Below, one piece after another: positions 46,040 to 56,542 of a stretch of DNA of 64,000 bases (position 1 is its first letter; each line of letters opens with the position of its first letter). The notes under the pieces were generated by a model. The model made no database searches. It worked only from the letters and a program-made list of their open reading frames with translations, and was not told where the DNA came from. The stretch spans positions 2,133,667 to 2,197,666 of the forward strand of contig NZ_MU158689.1 in assembly GCF_015209965.1 (NCBI RefSeq). Reading direction: 5' to 3'. The stretch is from Sphingobacterium pedocola. Lineage in GTDB: Bacteria; Bacteroidota; Bacteroidia; Sphingobacteriales; Sphingobacteriaceae. Made by a program: the position numbers and the translations under genes.

Positions 46040-46630
46040 ATGCGGCAAGACAACTACAGCATACTATCCGACGAAATATTAGTTGACCTTATTCGACAAC
46101 ATGACGAAAAGGCCTTTGCTGTAATTTATCAACGGTACAGTGCACCGCTGTATGCCCACGCCTATGGATTTGTCCACGATCGCGAAGAAATCAAAGATAT
46201 CCTTCAGAAAGTATTTGCTAAAATTTGGGATTTGAGAACCCAGCTTCCAGATCAAGTCAAGCTCTCCTCCTACCTCTATCAAACGGTTAAAAACACGATC
46301 ATTAATCATATTGCGCACAGCAAGGTAGTAGACAGTTACCTTGCCAACATTTCCCATTATGCTAAAAATTACATCGCAGACACCGACCATCATGTTCGCG
46401 AGAAGCAGCTTCAGGAAATAATTGATTATGAAATTAGCCAACTTCCAATAAAAATGAGGGAGGTTTTTGAGCTAAGCCGATCTCAACACCTCACGCATAA
46501 ACAAATCGCCGAAAAACTAGGCATTACGGAAAAAACTGTGAAGAATCAGATTACAAATGCATTAAAGCTCCTGCGATCAAAACTGCCTCTATTGCTATTT
46601 ATCCTTGCAATAATACCCAATGAGTCCTAG
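46040..46630 (+). CDS. ECF-type RNA polymerase sigma-70 factor
   Basis: A 196-residue sigma factor. Region 2 has YQRYSAPLYAHAYGFVHDREEIKDILQKVFAKIW, and region 4 has LPIKMREVFELSRSQHLTHKQIAEKLGITEKTVKNQI. A hydrophobic tail (LPLLLFILAII) is usual for Bacteroidota SusC-associated sigma factors. It should direct transcription of the downstream SusC/SusD genes when released by the FecR-like anti-sigma factor encoded next. Confidence 0.93.
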   Translation: MRQDNYSILSDEILVDLIRQHDEKAFAVIYQRYSAPLYAHAYGFVHDREEIKDILQKVFAKIWDLRTQLPDQVKLSSYLYQTVKNTIINHIAHSKVVDSYLANISHYAKNYIADTDHHVREKQLQEIIDYEISQLPIKMREVFELSRSQHLTHKQIAEKLGITEKTVKNQITNALKLLRSKLPLLLFILAIIPNES

Positions 46631-46743
46631 TTTTCAAGAGATGAAATGAATTTTTTAATTTTTCTTTTAAAAAAAACACTTTTTTATGGGACCAAGGCAC
46701 GAGGTAACTGTCTTACCCAATAGAACAACACAATGAAAGCAAC

Positions 46744-47973
46744 GTGGAAGAACCGAATCATCGTATAGATAGCTATTTACTAAAACGATATGCTACAGGA
46801 CAATGTACCGAGGAAGAAGAGGCCTTTATCGATTCCTGGTACGTCGCCCACAAGCGTAGTTCATCCATCGGCGACATTCCGCAACAGCAGCTGGAAAAAG
46901 ATCTGGCTAACGTGTGGAACCATTTGGAGGCACATATACAGGAAGATCGTCCGATCACAAATTGGAAAAAGTGGCTATCTGCGGCAGCAGCCGTTTTGAT
47001 CATTGGTGCGTCAACGTACCTATATTGGCCGTCGCCCGATCGGTCGATATCTGTCGAACATTCCGAAACTGTCTACGAACCCGTCGACATCGGCGAGGTA
47101 CATTCGGTCAGATACGCTAAAGTGGATGTTGAGCCAGCGCAAAGCCAAGCCATTCTAATTTTATCCAATGGAGAGCGGGTACACATCAATAAAAACATGC
47201 CCAGAATAAGCCGTACAGATCATACAGTCGGCATAGATTTAAGCCACAGTGACCACATTGTTTATCAATCAGAAGCAGACGAAACCAGCTCGACCCAAGC
47301 ACTAACCAATACCCTTGTCGTACCCAAAGGAAGTGTATATACGCTCGTACTGGCCGACGGCACCAAAGTATCGCTGAATGCTGACAGTAAACTCGTATTT
47401 CCGATCCAGTTTAATAGAAAGAAACGCGAAGTCTACCTCGAAGGCGAAGCCTATTTCGAAGTGAGTAAAAAATCGATAACCGACGGCGACACAGCCTTAA
47501 GGCAAGAATTTATTGTGCATGCCGGTCCATCTAGCGTACACGTATTGGGTACCAAGTTTAATGTTAAGGCCTATAAAGGAGATAACACCAGCAGCATTAC
47601 GCTCGAAGAAGGAGCGATTGCCCTTACAACACCCCGCACCGCAAGCCCACTACGCTTAAAACCCGGACAGCGCGCCACCAATCACCCCAACGAACTGGTT
47701 GTAGAAGAAATTGCGTTACACAAGGAACTTTCCTGGAAGAATGGTGACTTCTATTTCGAAGCAGCCACCATACAAGACATCATGCGTCAGATCTCGCGCT
47801 GGTATAATGTGGAAATACAATATTTAAGCGAACCCGACCAACAACAATATATCAGTACAATCTCGCGTACCAAAACACTTAAAGAAGTACTTGAAATTCT
47901 GGAAACGACTACCGGATCCAGATTCGACATTCAACAAAAAGGAAACGAAAGGAGGGTGATGGTAATACCTTAA
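46744..47973 (+). CDS. FecR-family anti-sigma factor
   Basis: A 409-residue inner-membrane protein: cytoplasmic N-terminal sigma-binding domain (YLLKRYATGQCTEEEEAFID), one transmembrane helix (about residues 78-97), a periplasmic FecR domain (VPKGSVYTLVLADGTKVSLN; YLEGEAYFEV) and a C-terminal DUF4974 domain (FYFEAATIQDIMRQISRWYN). The reading frame opens with GTG at 46744; the ATG at 46733 is out of frame. It relays the signal from the STN domain of the SusC encoded next. Confidence 0.93.
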   Translation: MEEPNHRIDSYLLKRYATGQCTEEEEAFIDSWYVAHKRSSSIGDIPQQQLEKDLANVWNHLEAHIQEDRPITNWKKWLSAAAAVLIIGASTYLYWPSPDRSISVEHSETVYEPVDIGEVHSVRYAKVDVEPAQSQAILILSNGERVHINKNMPRISRTDHTVGIDLSHSDHIVYQSEADETSSTQALTNTLVVPKGSVYTLVLADGTKVSLNADSKLVFPIQFNRKKREVYLEGEAYFEVSKKSITDGDTALRQEFIVHAGPSSVHVLGTKFNVKAYKGDNTSSITLEEGAIALTTPRTASPLRLKPGQRATNHPNELVVEEIALHKELSWKNGDFYFEAATIQDIMRQISRWYNVEIQYLSEPDQQQYISTISRTKTLKEVLEILETTTGSRFDIQQKGNERRVMVIP

Positions 47974-47993
47974 ACACAACATATATAGGTGTT

Positions 47994-48052
47994 TTCGGAA
48001 AAAACTAGGAGCGCAGCCACGCCCCTAGCGCCAATTTCCGGAATCACGATCA
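47994..48052 (+). other. Imperfect long hairpin between the FecR and SusC genes
   Basis: Inner stem CTAGG-a-GCG (48005-48013) with CGC-c-CCTAG (48020-48028). Outer arms TTCGGAAA and TTTCCGGAA pair with one bulge. No T-run follows, so it is unlikely to be a simple terminator; a processing or attenuation structure is possible. Confidence 0.35.
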
Positions 48053-48130
48053 GTAGTTACGACAAATTATGAATAACATGACATACCTCTTCGTTAGATG
48101 GGATGCTTATGTCCAAAAATCGGTAAACAA

Positions 48131-51100
48131 ATGTATCAATATTTTTCAGTTAATGAAAAGCAAAGCACGTTTCAATCAACCTCAGAAACCACTGTCTTTT
48201 CAACATTATTTTTTAAATTGCTTATGCGGTTTCACCTCTTCTTCATTTTGTTTTTGGTTTTGTTTTTACAAACAGCAACAGCGCTGCATGGCCAAAATAA
48301 AATCAATTTACATGTAAAAGCTGCTACACTCGAAGAAGTATTGCAGCACGTAAGGGCTCAAAGCGGCTATGACTACGTTATCCGTCCGGAGCACAACAAA
48401 AAGTTTACACCTGTTACGTTCCGTCTTTCGGATATGGAACTGTCTACTATGCTACAGCTTTGTTTTCAAGGACAGCCTTTGGGCTTTGTCATCCAAAACA
48501 AGACCATCATCGTTACAGATAGCCAGCAGGAAAGAACCATTACCGGAGTAGTTGCCGACAACCAGCAAGTTCCACTTGCAGGCGCAACCGTACGTATAAA
48601 AAACACAACTCTCGAAACTAGAACCGACGACAAAGGCGTATTTACATTGGATAACGTACCACCCAAAGCTATTTTAGAAATTAGCTATGTAGGTTACGAA
48701 GTCCGCCAAATCGACCTTAGTGCTACCGACGCCAAAAATCTGGGGCCACTTTTTATACTCAAGCAACAAATCGCATCACTCGATGAGATCACCGTGCTTG
48801 CCAATACGGGATACCAGAAATTAGACCCAAGCAAAGCAACGGGGTCGATGGTCGTCATCGACGCAAAGAAAATTCAAGAAAGTCCGGCGCTGAGCTTAAT
48901 GCAGCGTCTTGAGGGACAGATATCCGGTGTACAGTTTAACATGAAAGACAATAGACTCATGGTGCGCTCACCAAATAATTTTTCGTCTAGCTCTTATGAT
49001 CAACGTTCCTACAGTAGCCCCCTGATTATCATTGACGGCTTTCCCGCGATGGAACAGCAACTCAGTGCCAACCCAACCGGGGCGGGTCGCTTGTACGCAA
49101 CAAACTCCAGTGCCAGTATCTTAAACAACTTCAACCCCGATGATATCGCCAGCATTACGGTATTAAAGGATGCTGCTGCAGCCTCTATCTGGGGATCCAG
49201 AGCAGCCAATGGCGTCATCGTTATCGAAACGAAGGCAGGAAGAGGCGGAAGGAATACAATTAACTTTTCATCCACCTTCGGGACTACCGCCCCACCCGAT
49301 CTGAATAATCTGCGCACCATGAATGCCGCAGAATATATTGAATTTGAGAAAGAACTTTACGACAACAAGTTCTTTCCCGATCCCACTACAGGCTGGCGCT
49401 ATGGTAACCTTACCGACGCGCTCAATACGATGTTCCAAGCCGAACGCGGCGAAATAAGCATGCTTGAGCGCGATGCCATACTGACAGAGATGGGTACACG
49501 AAATAACCGAAATCAAATCCGGGATAACCTTTTACAGCATGCTCAGACACAGCAATACAACCTGTCTTTCAATGGCGCGGTTGGAGGTGCACAATATTAT
49601 GCCTCTGCGGTGCATGCCAAAGACCGTCCTATTTATAAAGAGAACAGTGCGAGCAATACTTCGCTTACGTTCAATATCAACAACGCATATTTCAATAACA
49701 AGCTAAAGGTATCACTTGGATTAAACCAGACCATCCAAAAAAGCACCGTTAATGATGCGGCTATAAACGCCATTAAGCCCGGCACTTACGGATTGAGACC
49801 CTACGATATGCTACTCGACGCCAACGGTAATAGCAAAGCACGTTATTACACGTTTACGCCGGCAGTTACACAAGAGCGTTTCGAAAGCCAAGGCTACCTA
49901 CCCTGGACCTACAATCACATCGACGAGCTGCAGTACAATAACGACCAGTACGACAATAACCTAACACGTATCACAGGTAGTTTGAACTACAAAGCACTTT
50001 CTTGGCTTAATGCATCACTTTCTGGCTCTTATCAACGTGGCTTACGCAACATGGAAAGCCTACGCGATAAAGAAAGTCATGAAATGCGGAGCCTGATTAA
50101 CACCGGAACCACCATAAAAGATGGAAAGCTCGTTTACGGCGTTCCGATGGGCGGCAAATTTGTAACATCCAACAACAAATCAGACGAGTATTCCGTACGC
50201 TTTCAGTTAGATGCCGCAAAAACATGGAATGAAATCCATCAGTTAGACTTGTTTGCCGGAAGTGAAATCCGTCAAACGGAGGGAATGGGCTATTTACAAA
50301 CCCGATATGGGTTTGACAGCGATACGTACCAGTCCGTGGCGGTCAATCCGATCGGTGAATACCTTACGATATATGGATCCAACCAGCGATTCAATATACA
50401 AGATGCACCTATTAACATCTCGCGTCAACGCTTTCTAAGCTATTACGCGAATGGAGGATACACCTTGATGAACAGGTATTACCTTACTGGAAGTATACGT
50501 TTTGATGATGCAACCCTCATCGGGGTCGATCGTGCTAAGCGGGCCAAACCATTCTGGTCTACAGGTATACGCTGGGATATCCATCAAGAAGCATTTATGT
50601 CCGATCTCACCTGGCTGGATCAGTTGTCTATCCGTTCCAGTATCGGAACAGGCGGCTCGGTACCGACTCAGGGTACATCGTTCACCGTTTATCAGTCCGC
50701 TACCCCCGATCCGTATACACAACTTCCAAATGGATACTTTACCGTACCTGCAAATCAGATGTTAGGATGGGAAACCACCCGGTCATTCAATACCGGACTC
50801 GACTTTTCCCTATTCAAGAGCCGGTTCGGTGCCAGTGTAGATGTATATAGCAAACGTTCCTATGGCATTGTTGCCAATGTCCCTTACAATTCGACCTACG
50901 GCTGGTCTTTCCTGAGCTTCAACACGTCTAATATGAAAAGTAGCGGTATCGATGTACAGCTACATGGTGATATCGTACGCACTCCACAATGGAAATGGAA
51001 CAGCAGCATCAATTTTGCCTACACCACTAACGAAGTGACCGATAACCGCTTTCCAAACACCTCGAACACGCCGGGCACCGCGTCATCTGCTATCGAAGGC

Positions 51101-51769
51101 TATCCAATCGACCAGATTTTTGCTTACCGATGGGCCGGACTCGATAACAAAGGACGCTCGCAGGTTCAAGACCAAAATGGTAATATCATCGATGCCGATG
51201 GTTCCACATTTAACTTCACGCCCGAAGACTTACGTTATATGGGCCGTTTAACAGCACCGTATTTTGGTGGATGGAGCAACAATGTGTCCTATAAAAATTT
51301 CACTTTTACCGCACGTGTTACGGCCAATTTCGGACACAAAGTGCGCTGGAGAGAAGTTAATTCTTCACATTACCCCAATAATACAGGTGGCTTCAGTGGC
51401 TTCCTTTCTAATAGCAAGGCGCTCGTAGACCGGTGGCGCCAGCCCGGCGACGAAGCGAGAACGCATATTCCGGGTGTAGTCAACACCAATTTCAATAGTA
51501 TCAACCGATTTGCGTTTGCCGACATCAATGTCATCAATGCGAGCCATATACGTTTACAGCAGCTTTCATTAAACTATGATTTCCCGGCGCAGCTCCTCAA
51601 CCAGAATAAAGTAATAAAGTCGATGTCTATCGGCGTCACTGCCGCTAACCTGGGTATATTGTGGAAAAAATCCGATCTGGATATCGATCCAGAGTATATG
51701 TTTGATGGGCAATATCAGAGCATGCCGCCCGTAGCGAGCTATTTATTCCGTCTCAATGTTGGATTTTAA
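48131..51769 (+). CDS. SusC/RagA-family TonB-dependent transducer with STN domain
   Basis: About 1212 residues from 48131 (MYQYFSVNEKQ), followed after a cytoplasmic lead by the export helix LLMRFHLFFILFLVLFL. Order: STN domain (HVKAATLEEVLQHVRAQSGY, closing GFVIQNKTIIV), CarboxypepD_reg-like domain (ITGVVADNQQVPLAGATVRI), a plug with VLKDAAAASIWGSRAANGVI, and a barrel ending FRLNVGF. The STN domain contacts the FecR protein in the periplasm, so this receptor both imports ligand and signals. The ligand is unknown. Confidence 0.94.
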   Translation: MYQYFSVNEKQSTFQSTSETTVFSTLFFKLLMRFHLFFILFLVLFLQTATALHGQNKINLHVKAATLEEVLQHVRAQSGYDYVIRPEHNKKFTPVTFRLSDMELSTMLQLCFQGQPLGFVIQNKTIIVTDSQQERTITGVVADNQQVPLAGATVRIKNTTLETRTDDKGVFTLDNVPPKAILEISYVGYEVRQIDLSATDAKNLGPLFILKQQIASLDEITVLANTGYQKLDPSKATGSMVVIDAKKIQESPALSLMQRLEGQISGVQFNMKDNRLMVRSPNNFSSSSYDQRSYSSPLIIIDGFPAMEQQLSANPTGAGRLYATNSSASILNNFNPDDIASITVLKDAAAASIWGSRAANGVIVIETKAGRGGRNTINFSSTFGTTAPPDLNNLRTMNAAEYIEFEKELYDNKFFPDPTTGWRYGNLTDALNTMFQAERGEISMLERDAILTEMGTRNNRNQIRDNLLQHAQTQQYNLSFNGAVGGAQYYASAVHAKDRPIYKENSASNTSLTFNINNAYFNNKLKVSLGLNQTIQKSTVNDAAINAIKPGTYGLRPYDMLLDANGNSKARYYTFTPAVTQERFESQGYLPWTYNHIDELQYNNDQYDNNLTRITGSLNYKALSWLNASLSGSYQRGLRNMESLRDKESHEMRSLINTGTTIKDGKLVYGVPMGGKFVTSNNKSDEYSVRFQLDAAKTWNEIHQLDLFAGSEIRQTEGMGYLQTRYGFDSDTYQSVAVNPIGEYLTIYGSNQRFNIQDAPINISRQRFLSYYANGGYTLMNRYYLTGSIRFDDATLIGVDRAKRAKPFWSTGIRWDIHQEAFMSDLTWLDQLSIRSSIGTGGSVPTQGTSFTVYQSATPDPYTQLPNGYFTVPANQMLGWETTRSFNTGLDFSLFKSRFGASVDVYSKRSYGIVANVPYNSTYGWSFLSFNTSNMKSSGIDVQLHGDIVRTPQWKWNSSINFAYTTNEVTDNRFPNTSNTPGTASSAIEGYPIDQIFAYRWAGLDNKGRSQVQDQNGNIIDADGSTFNFTPEDLRYMGRLTAPYFGGWSNNVSYKNFTFTARVTANFGHKVRWREVNSSHYPNNTGGFSGFLSNSKALVDRWRQPGDEARTHIPGVVNTNFNSINRFAFADINVINASHIRLQQLSLNYDFPAQLLNQNKVIKSMSIGVTAANLGILWKKSDLDIDPEYMFDGQYQSMPPVASYLFRLNVGF

Positions 51770-51781
51770 TTTGTCAAAATC

Positions 51782-53158
51782 ATGAAAAAAGCCTTAAGAA
51801 CCCTAAGTTTTGTTGTTCTCGCCCTCGCTACTGCAAGTTGTAGAGAATATGTCGAGATCGACCTTGTCGGACAACGCGAACTAAAATATACCGACGACTA
51901 CCAAAGTATACTCAACACCAGCTTGCAAGTGGAGCAATCTTTTTATTATCCTATTTTAGCGAGCGACGACATCTACTCAACGGATGAAACCTATCTAAAC
52001 CGGCTGCTCGTAGCAGACGCGAATGCCTATACCTGGCGTAGTGACATCGTTGGAGACAATGCCGAGGATACGGATTGGTCAAAGCTCTACAATCAGATTT
52101 ATAAATTCAATTTGATAGTAGCAGAAGTGACCGATAGCCAAAATGGCACTGAAAGTCAAAAGAAAAATATTTTGGCCCAGGCGAAGGTACATCGGGCACT
52201 TAACTATTTCTACCTGGTCAATATCTATGCGAAACAGTATGATTCAAACACCGCTGCTGGTGACCTGGGTGTACCGCTATTGACCAAACCAGATCTATAT
52301 GCCCGTTTGGACAGAAAGTCGGTGCAGGCGATCTATGAACAAATCATCAGCGACCTCACCAGCGCTATGCCCGATCTATCTATAAAAGCGAATGTCAATA
52401 TTTTAGCTTCCCAGGTTGCTGCAAAAGCCCTATTAGCCCGGGTGTACTTACAGATGCGAAATTACGACGCGGCCCTACAGTATGCGGAAGAAACACTTGG
52501 CATTCAAAGTGGACTCGTTAACCTTAATCAGTACATTGCGGCACCCAACACGTATCCGGCAACCTTCAATGACCCGGAGGAAATCTTGATCAAGACGCCG
52601 GGAAACAGCTCTCCTACATTAGCCCTTAACCCTGCGCTATTAGCCCTCTTTGAAGAAGGCGATTTACGTGGCGAGCTATTTACTGCAGAAGGTTCAGCCT
52701 TTGGTACGTGGAATGCATTTGCCGGGAAGGGTTATTGGAAACACCGTATTATCAGTCAGAACGGAAAAGTAACCAACGGACCAAATGTTCCCGAGATGAT
52801 GCTGATCAAGGCCGAAGCGCTAGCACGTAGTGCTAACCGAGCTACCGAAGCCGTTACGGTACTTGATGATCTACGTCGCACACGCTTCCGGCCTGAAGAC
52901 TTTACCGAATTGTCGTTAAGCGATCCCTCCGAAATTCTGCATCAAGTGATTGCAGAGCGTCGCAAGGAACTTATGGCTAAAGGTCTTCGCTGGTTCGACC
53001 AAAAACGTCTGGCCAATGAACCCGGGTTTGTTACCACGCAGACGCGTACTTACAAGGGAGAGACCTACACGTTGGAACCCAATAGTAACCGATATGTTTT
53101 GCCTATAGCAAGCAAGTATATCGTGCTTAATCCAGAAATCGAACAAAATCCGAGGTAG
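51782..53158 (+). CDS. SusD/RagB-family lipoprotein partner
   Basis: A 458-residue protein with signal LSFVVLALATASC, then REYVEIDLVGQRELKYTDDY. The TPR-like core contains AQAKVHRALNYFYLVNIYAKQ, and the C-terminus has QVIAERRKELMAKGLRWFDQKRL. It starts 12 bp after the SusC stop and is followed by a terminator. No hydrolase is linked, so the ligand could be a peptide or glycopeptide. Confidence 0.92.
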   Translation: MKKALRTLSFVVLALATASCREYVEIDLVGQRELKYTDDYQSILNTSLQVEQSFYYPILASDDIYSTDETYLNRLLVADANAYTWRSDIVGDNAEDTDWSKLYNQIYKFNLIVAEVTDSQNGTESQKKNILAQAKVHRALNYFYLVNIYAKQYDSNTAAGDLGVPLLTKPDLYARLDRKSVQAIYEQIISDLTSAMPDLSIKANVNILASQVAAKALLARVYLQMRNYDAALQYAEETLGIQSGLVNLNQYIAAPNTYPATFNDPEEILIKTPGNSSPTLALNPALLALFEEGDLRGELFTAEGSAFGTWNAFAGKGYWKHRIISQNGKVTNGPNVPEMMLIKAEALARSANRATEAVTVLDDLRRTRFRPEDFTELSLSDPSEILHQVIAERRKELMAKGLRWFDQKRLANEPGFVTTQTRTYKGETYTLEPNSNRYVLPIASKYIVLNPEIEQNPR

Positions 53159-53178
53159 TCTACCATCTAAATCTCATC

Positions 53179-53210
53179 AGAACGGTGCATCCTGATTTGC
53201 ACCGTTCTTT
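53179..53210 (+). terminator. Intrinsic terminator after the SusD gene
   Basis: AGAACGGTGCA (53179-53189) pairs with TGCACCGTTCT (53198-53208) and runs into TT. It separates the SusCD unit from the ABC/MutS/M16 operon. Confidence 0.75.
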
Positions 53211-53281
53211 CCTAGGCAATGCATCTATTTATCCAATAGAATCACTGTCCTTGGAAGCTATATCTTAAAAATACAGAACGA

Positions 53282-54226
53282 ATGACAACAAATGAAGATA
53301 CCCCTATCGTACAGGTAGTCAATCTGTCACACCGGTACAATGTTCAATGGGCCATCAGAGATATCAATTTCGAATTGCGAAAAAATGGCATCTATGGATT
53401 ACTAGGAGCAAATGGGGCCGGCAAATCGACCACGATGAATATCATGTGCGGTGTATTGAATCAATCCGGAGGCGAGGTGCTGATCCGTGGGATCAATATG
53501 GCCGAGCATCCCGTACAAGCAAAAAAACACATCGGTTTTTTGCCACAACAGCCGCCATTACTCCCCGAACTGACGGTAGAAGAATACCTGATCCATACCG
53601 CCAACCTGCGGTTAATGCCCGCTGAAAAGATTCCTGAGGCATTAGATAAGGTCTTGGCAAAATGCAATATTGCCCATTTTCGAAAACGCCTCTTAAAAAA
53701 TCTATCTGGAGGTTATCAGCAGCGTGTCGGCATTGCGCAGGCCATTATCCATGAGCCGGATTTTGTCGTACTCGATGAACCCACCAACGGGCTCGACCCC
53801 AATCAAATACTTGATGTAAGGCATCTGATCAGGGAAATTGCACAAGAACGCACGGTAGTTCTTTCCACGCACATCCTACAGGAGGTACAGGCACTTTGCG
53901 ACCATATCTGGATGATACATGAAGGACGGATGGTGTTCTCCGGGTCGCTCGAACAGTTTGACAGTCAAGTCGCACCAAACAGTGTGGTGGTAAGTATGAT
54001 CTCTCCACCATTAACCGAAGAGCTGCATAAGCTACCGGGCGTGGTCGATGTCGAACCCCTGGGCAGTGTCAAATTCCGTATACGGTCCACCAATACACAA
54101 GAGCTCGTTCAGCAACTGGTCGAGCGCAGTGTACAAGAAAAATGGAATCTGATTGAAATATATTCTGAGAAAAGCTCATTGGAAACCGTATTCGCTGAGA
54201 TGACAAAAAAGAAGAGAAAAGCATAA
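53282..54226 (+). CDS. ABC transporter ATP-binding protein (GldA-like)
   Basis: A 314-residue ATPase. Walker A is GANGAGKS (about residues 38-45), the signature is LSGGYQQRVGIAQA, Walker B is FVVLDEPTNGLDP, and the switch is STHILQEV. A C-terminal extension (about residues 225-314) is typical of GldA/CcmA-type subunits. It energises the permease-GldG fusion encoded 16 bp later. Relatives take part in gliding motility or drug and peptide export; no other gliding gene is visible. Confidence 0.92.
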   Translation: MTTNEDTPIVQVVNLSHRYNVQWAIRDINFELRKNGIYGLLGANGAGKSTTMNIMCGVLNQSGGEVLIRGINMAEHPVQAKKHIGFLPQQPPLLPELTVEEYLIHTANLRLMPAEKIPEALDKVLAKCNIAHFRKRLLKNLSGGYQQRVGIAQAIIHEPDFVVLDEPTNGLDPNQILDVRHLIREIAQERTVVLSTHILQEVQALCDHIWMIHEGRMVFSGSLEQFDSQVAPNSVVVSMISPPLTEELHKLPGVVDVEPLGSVKFRIRSTNTQELVQQLVERSVQEKWNLIEIYSEKSSLETVFAEMTKKKRKA

Positions 54227-54242
54227 ACCCCCTGTTCAAAAC

Positions 54243-56540
54243 ATGAAAACAACATTAAAAATTGCAAAAACTGAGCTACAGGTTCTTTTTTATTCCCCTG
54301 TCGCCTGGCTTATCTTAATGATATTCACCTTTCAGATCGGATTTTTATTTACCCAATCGTTTGACGGTATGGTGCGTACACAGGCCATGAGAATAGATCT
54401 TAATAACGCTACACACAGCCTATTCTCTTCCGCTTGGGGCGGTATATACCCCAAAGTACAAAGCTACCTGTACCTCTACATGCCGCTGTTAACCATGAGT
54501 ATCATGAGCCGTGAGTACAGTAGCGGTTCCATTAAGCTTCTTTATTCATCTCCCGTTACCAACAGCCAGATTATTCTGGGTAAATATATCGCCCTACTCC
54601 TATTCGGGCTTACCCTCACCCTGTCGATTGCATTGCTCGCTATTTTCACCACGTCTACCCTGGTTAATACCGATATAGCTCCCATATTAACGGGTTTACT
54701 TGGGCTGTTCCTTCTGCTATCTGCCTACGCAGCGGTTGGCCTCTTCATGTCATCACTCACCAGTTACAATATCGTTGCCGCCATCGGTACGCTTTGTGTA
54801 TTTGCCATGATGAATTTTGCACGCGGTCTATGGCAGGATATTCCTTTTGTACGCGAGATCACGTACTGGTTGGCCATCAATGGCCGGGCAGACACCTTCA
54901 TCGCGGGGCTGGTCACCACCGAAGACCTACTTTATTTCCTACTGGTCGATCTACTGTTTGTATCTTTTACCATATTTCGGTTGCAGTCGGTACGCAAAAA
55001 GCAATCCGGCACACAGAATTTTATTAAATTCGGTGGTATTACATTGGTTGTATTCCTTTTAGGCTACTTCACCACCCTACCTTCCTTCAAAGGTTACTAC
55101 GACAGCACCTATCAAAAACGCAATACGCTCACCGCGAGCAGTCAGGCTATTATGGCAAAACTCGATGGCGACTTTACCATTACGACCTATGTCAACATGT
55201 TAGAAGGCAACAACTTTATTGGTCTGCCCTCTTCATACAAATCCGATGTAGGCTCATTTGAAAAGTACATCCGTTTTAAGCCGGAGACCAAGATGAAATA
55301 CGTATATTACTATCACGATGCAGACAACCCCGTGCTCGACCGTCAGTTTCCAAACCTGAATACCGAGCAGCGTCTAGATACCCTTAAAAAGTTCAACAAA
55401 TGGAATTTTGACATCCTTCCCTACAGTGCCATTCAAGATCAGGTTGATCTATCAACAGAAGATTACCGTTTTGTACGCGTACTAGAACGTGAAAATGGTC
55501 AAAAAACCTTCCTGCGTGTATACAACGATAGGATCAGGGTACCCTCCGAGTCCGAAATCAGTGCTGCCATCAAGCGCTTGGTTATGGACGAACTTCCAGT
55601 AGTAGGCTTTGTCACCGGCCATGGCGAGCGCGACAGCAAATCCACACAAGACCGTGGTTACAAGACCATAACACAGGAAAAAACATTTCGTTATTCGATG
55701 ATCAATCAGGGGTTTGATTTCAAGGAGATCGATCTATCCACCGAAATTCCCCGCGACGTTAACATCCTAATCATTGCCGAACCGCGGCAAGCATACGGTA
55801 CCGAAGAGCTGGCTATCCTACACCAATACATTGCACGAGGAGGCAACATGATGCTGGCTGCCGAGCCCGGACAGGAAGAAATATTTAACCATCTGGCCCA
55901 GCCCCTGGGTGTTCAGCTGCAACCCGGTGTACTGGTCAAAAATCAAGAAGCCTTACAACCCGATTTGTTAACACTTAGCCCCACGGCTGCAGGAGCAGAT
56001 TTTTCGTACTACTTAAAACCCATGACCCGCCGACAAGAAGTGATTACCATGCCAACCGCCGTGGGACTTTCCATTGTAGACAGTTCGCTATTCACAGCCA
56101 CCGTCCTTTTCGCAACAGATAGTACCGGTACCTGGAATGAATTAGAAAGCACAAATTTTATCGACGACAAGCCCGTGCTAACGCAAGAGGCCGGGGAAGA
56201 AGAAAGAGCACATACAACGGTGCTTGCCCTTTCGCGAAAAGTTTCCGATAAAGAACAAAAAATATTGATTACCGGCGATACCGACTGGATCAGCAACAGT
56301 GAGCTTTTTATTTCCCGCAATGAGGTCAATGCCAGCAATTTTTCACTGGTAAGTGCTGCATTTTCGTGGCTCAGTGATGGTGAAGTTCCAGTAGACATGC
56401 GTCTTCCAGATCCCATAGACACCACCTTACGCATTGGAGAAGGCTCCTGGAAATATTTTGAGATACTATTTAAGTTAATCATTCCATTGATGATGCTCGG
56501 CACGGGGCTTGTCATCTGGATCAGAAGGAGAGGGCGCTAA
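54243..56540 (+). CDS. ABC-2 permease fused to a GldG-type auxiliary domain
   Basis: A 765-residue inner-membrane protein. Residues about 1-250 form an ABC-2 permease with six helices (GldF-like; MSREYSSGSIKLLYSSPVTN). After a further helix, residues about 275-700 form the periplasmic GldG/ABC_transp_aux domain (VVGFVTGHGERDSKS; LAILHQYIARGGNMMLAAEP). A final helix lies at the C-terminus (LIIPLMMLGTGLVIWIRR). In F. johnsoniae GldF and GldG are separate; here they are one chain. It is translated in tight linkage with the MutS-like gene 2 bp later. Confidence 0.9.
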   Translation: MKTTLKIAKTELQVLFYSPVAWLILMIFTFQIGFLFTQSFDGMVRTQAMRIDLNNATHSLFSSAWGGIYPKVQSYLYLYMPLLTMSIMSREYSSGSIKLLYSSPVTNSQIILGKYIALLLFGLTLTLSIALLAIFTTSTLVNTDIAPILTGLLGLFLLLSAYAAVGLFMSSLTSYNIVAAIGTLCVFAMMNFARGLWQDIPFVREITYWLAINGRADTFIAGLVTTEDLLYFLLVDLLFVSFTIFRLQSVRKKQSGTQNFIKFGGITLVVFLLGYFTTLPSFKGYYDSTYQKRNTLTASSQAIMAKLDGDFTITTYVNMLEGNNFIGLPSSYKSDVGSFEKYIRFKPETKMKYVYYYHDADNPVLDRQFPNLNTEQRLDTLKKFNKWNFDILPYSAIQDQVDLSTEDYRFVRVLERENGQKTFLRVYNDRIRVPSESEISAAIKRLVMDELPVVGFVTGHGERDSKSTQDRGYKTITQEKTFRYSMINQGFDFKEIDLSTEIPRDVNILIIAEPRQAYGTEELAILHQYIARGGNMMLAAEPGQEEIFNHLAQPLGVQLQPGVLVKNQEALQPDLLTLSPTAAGADFSYYLKPMTRRQEVITMPTAVGLSIVDSSLFTATVLFATDSTGTWNELESTNFIDDKPVLTQEAGEEERAHTTVLALSRKVSDKEQKILITGDTDWISNSELFISRNEVNASNFSLVSAAFSWLSDGEVPVDMRLPDPIDTTLRIGEGSWKYFEILFKLIIPLMMLGTGLVIWIRRRGR

Positions 56541-56542
56541 TC

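Noticed and set aside
48069..48317. A plus-strand frame overlapping the start of the STN-type SusC gene
   Set aside because: It is an overlapping frame of the SusC leader; the SusC frame has clear domain content.
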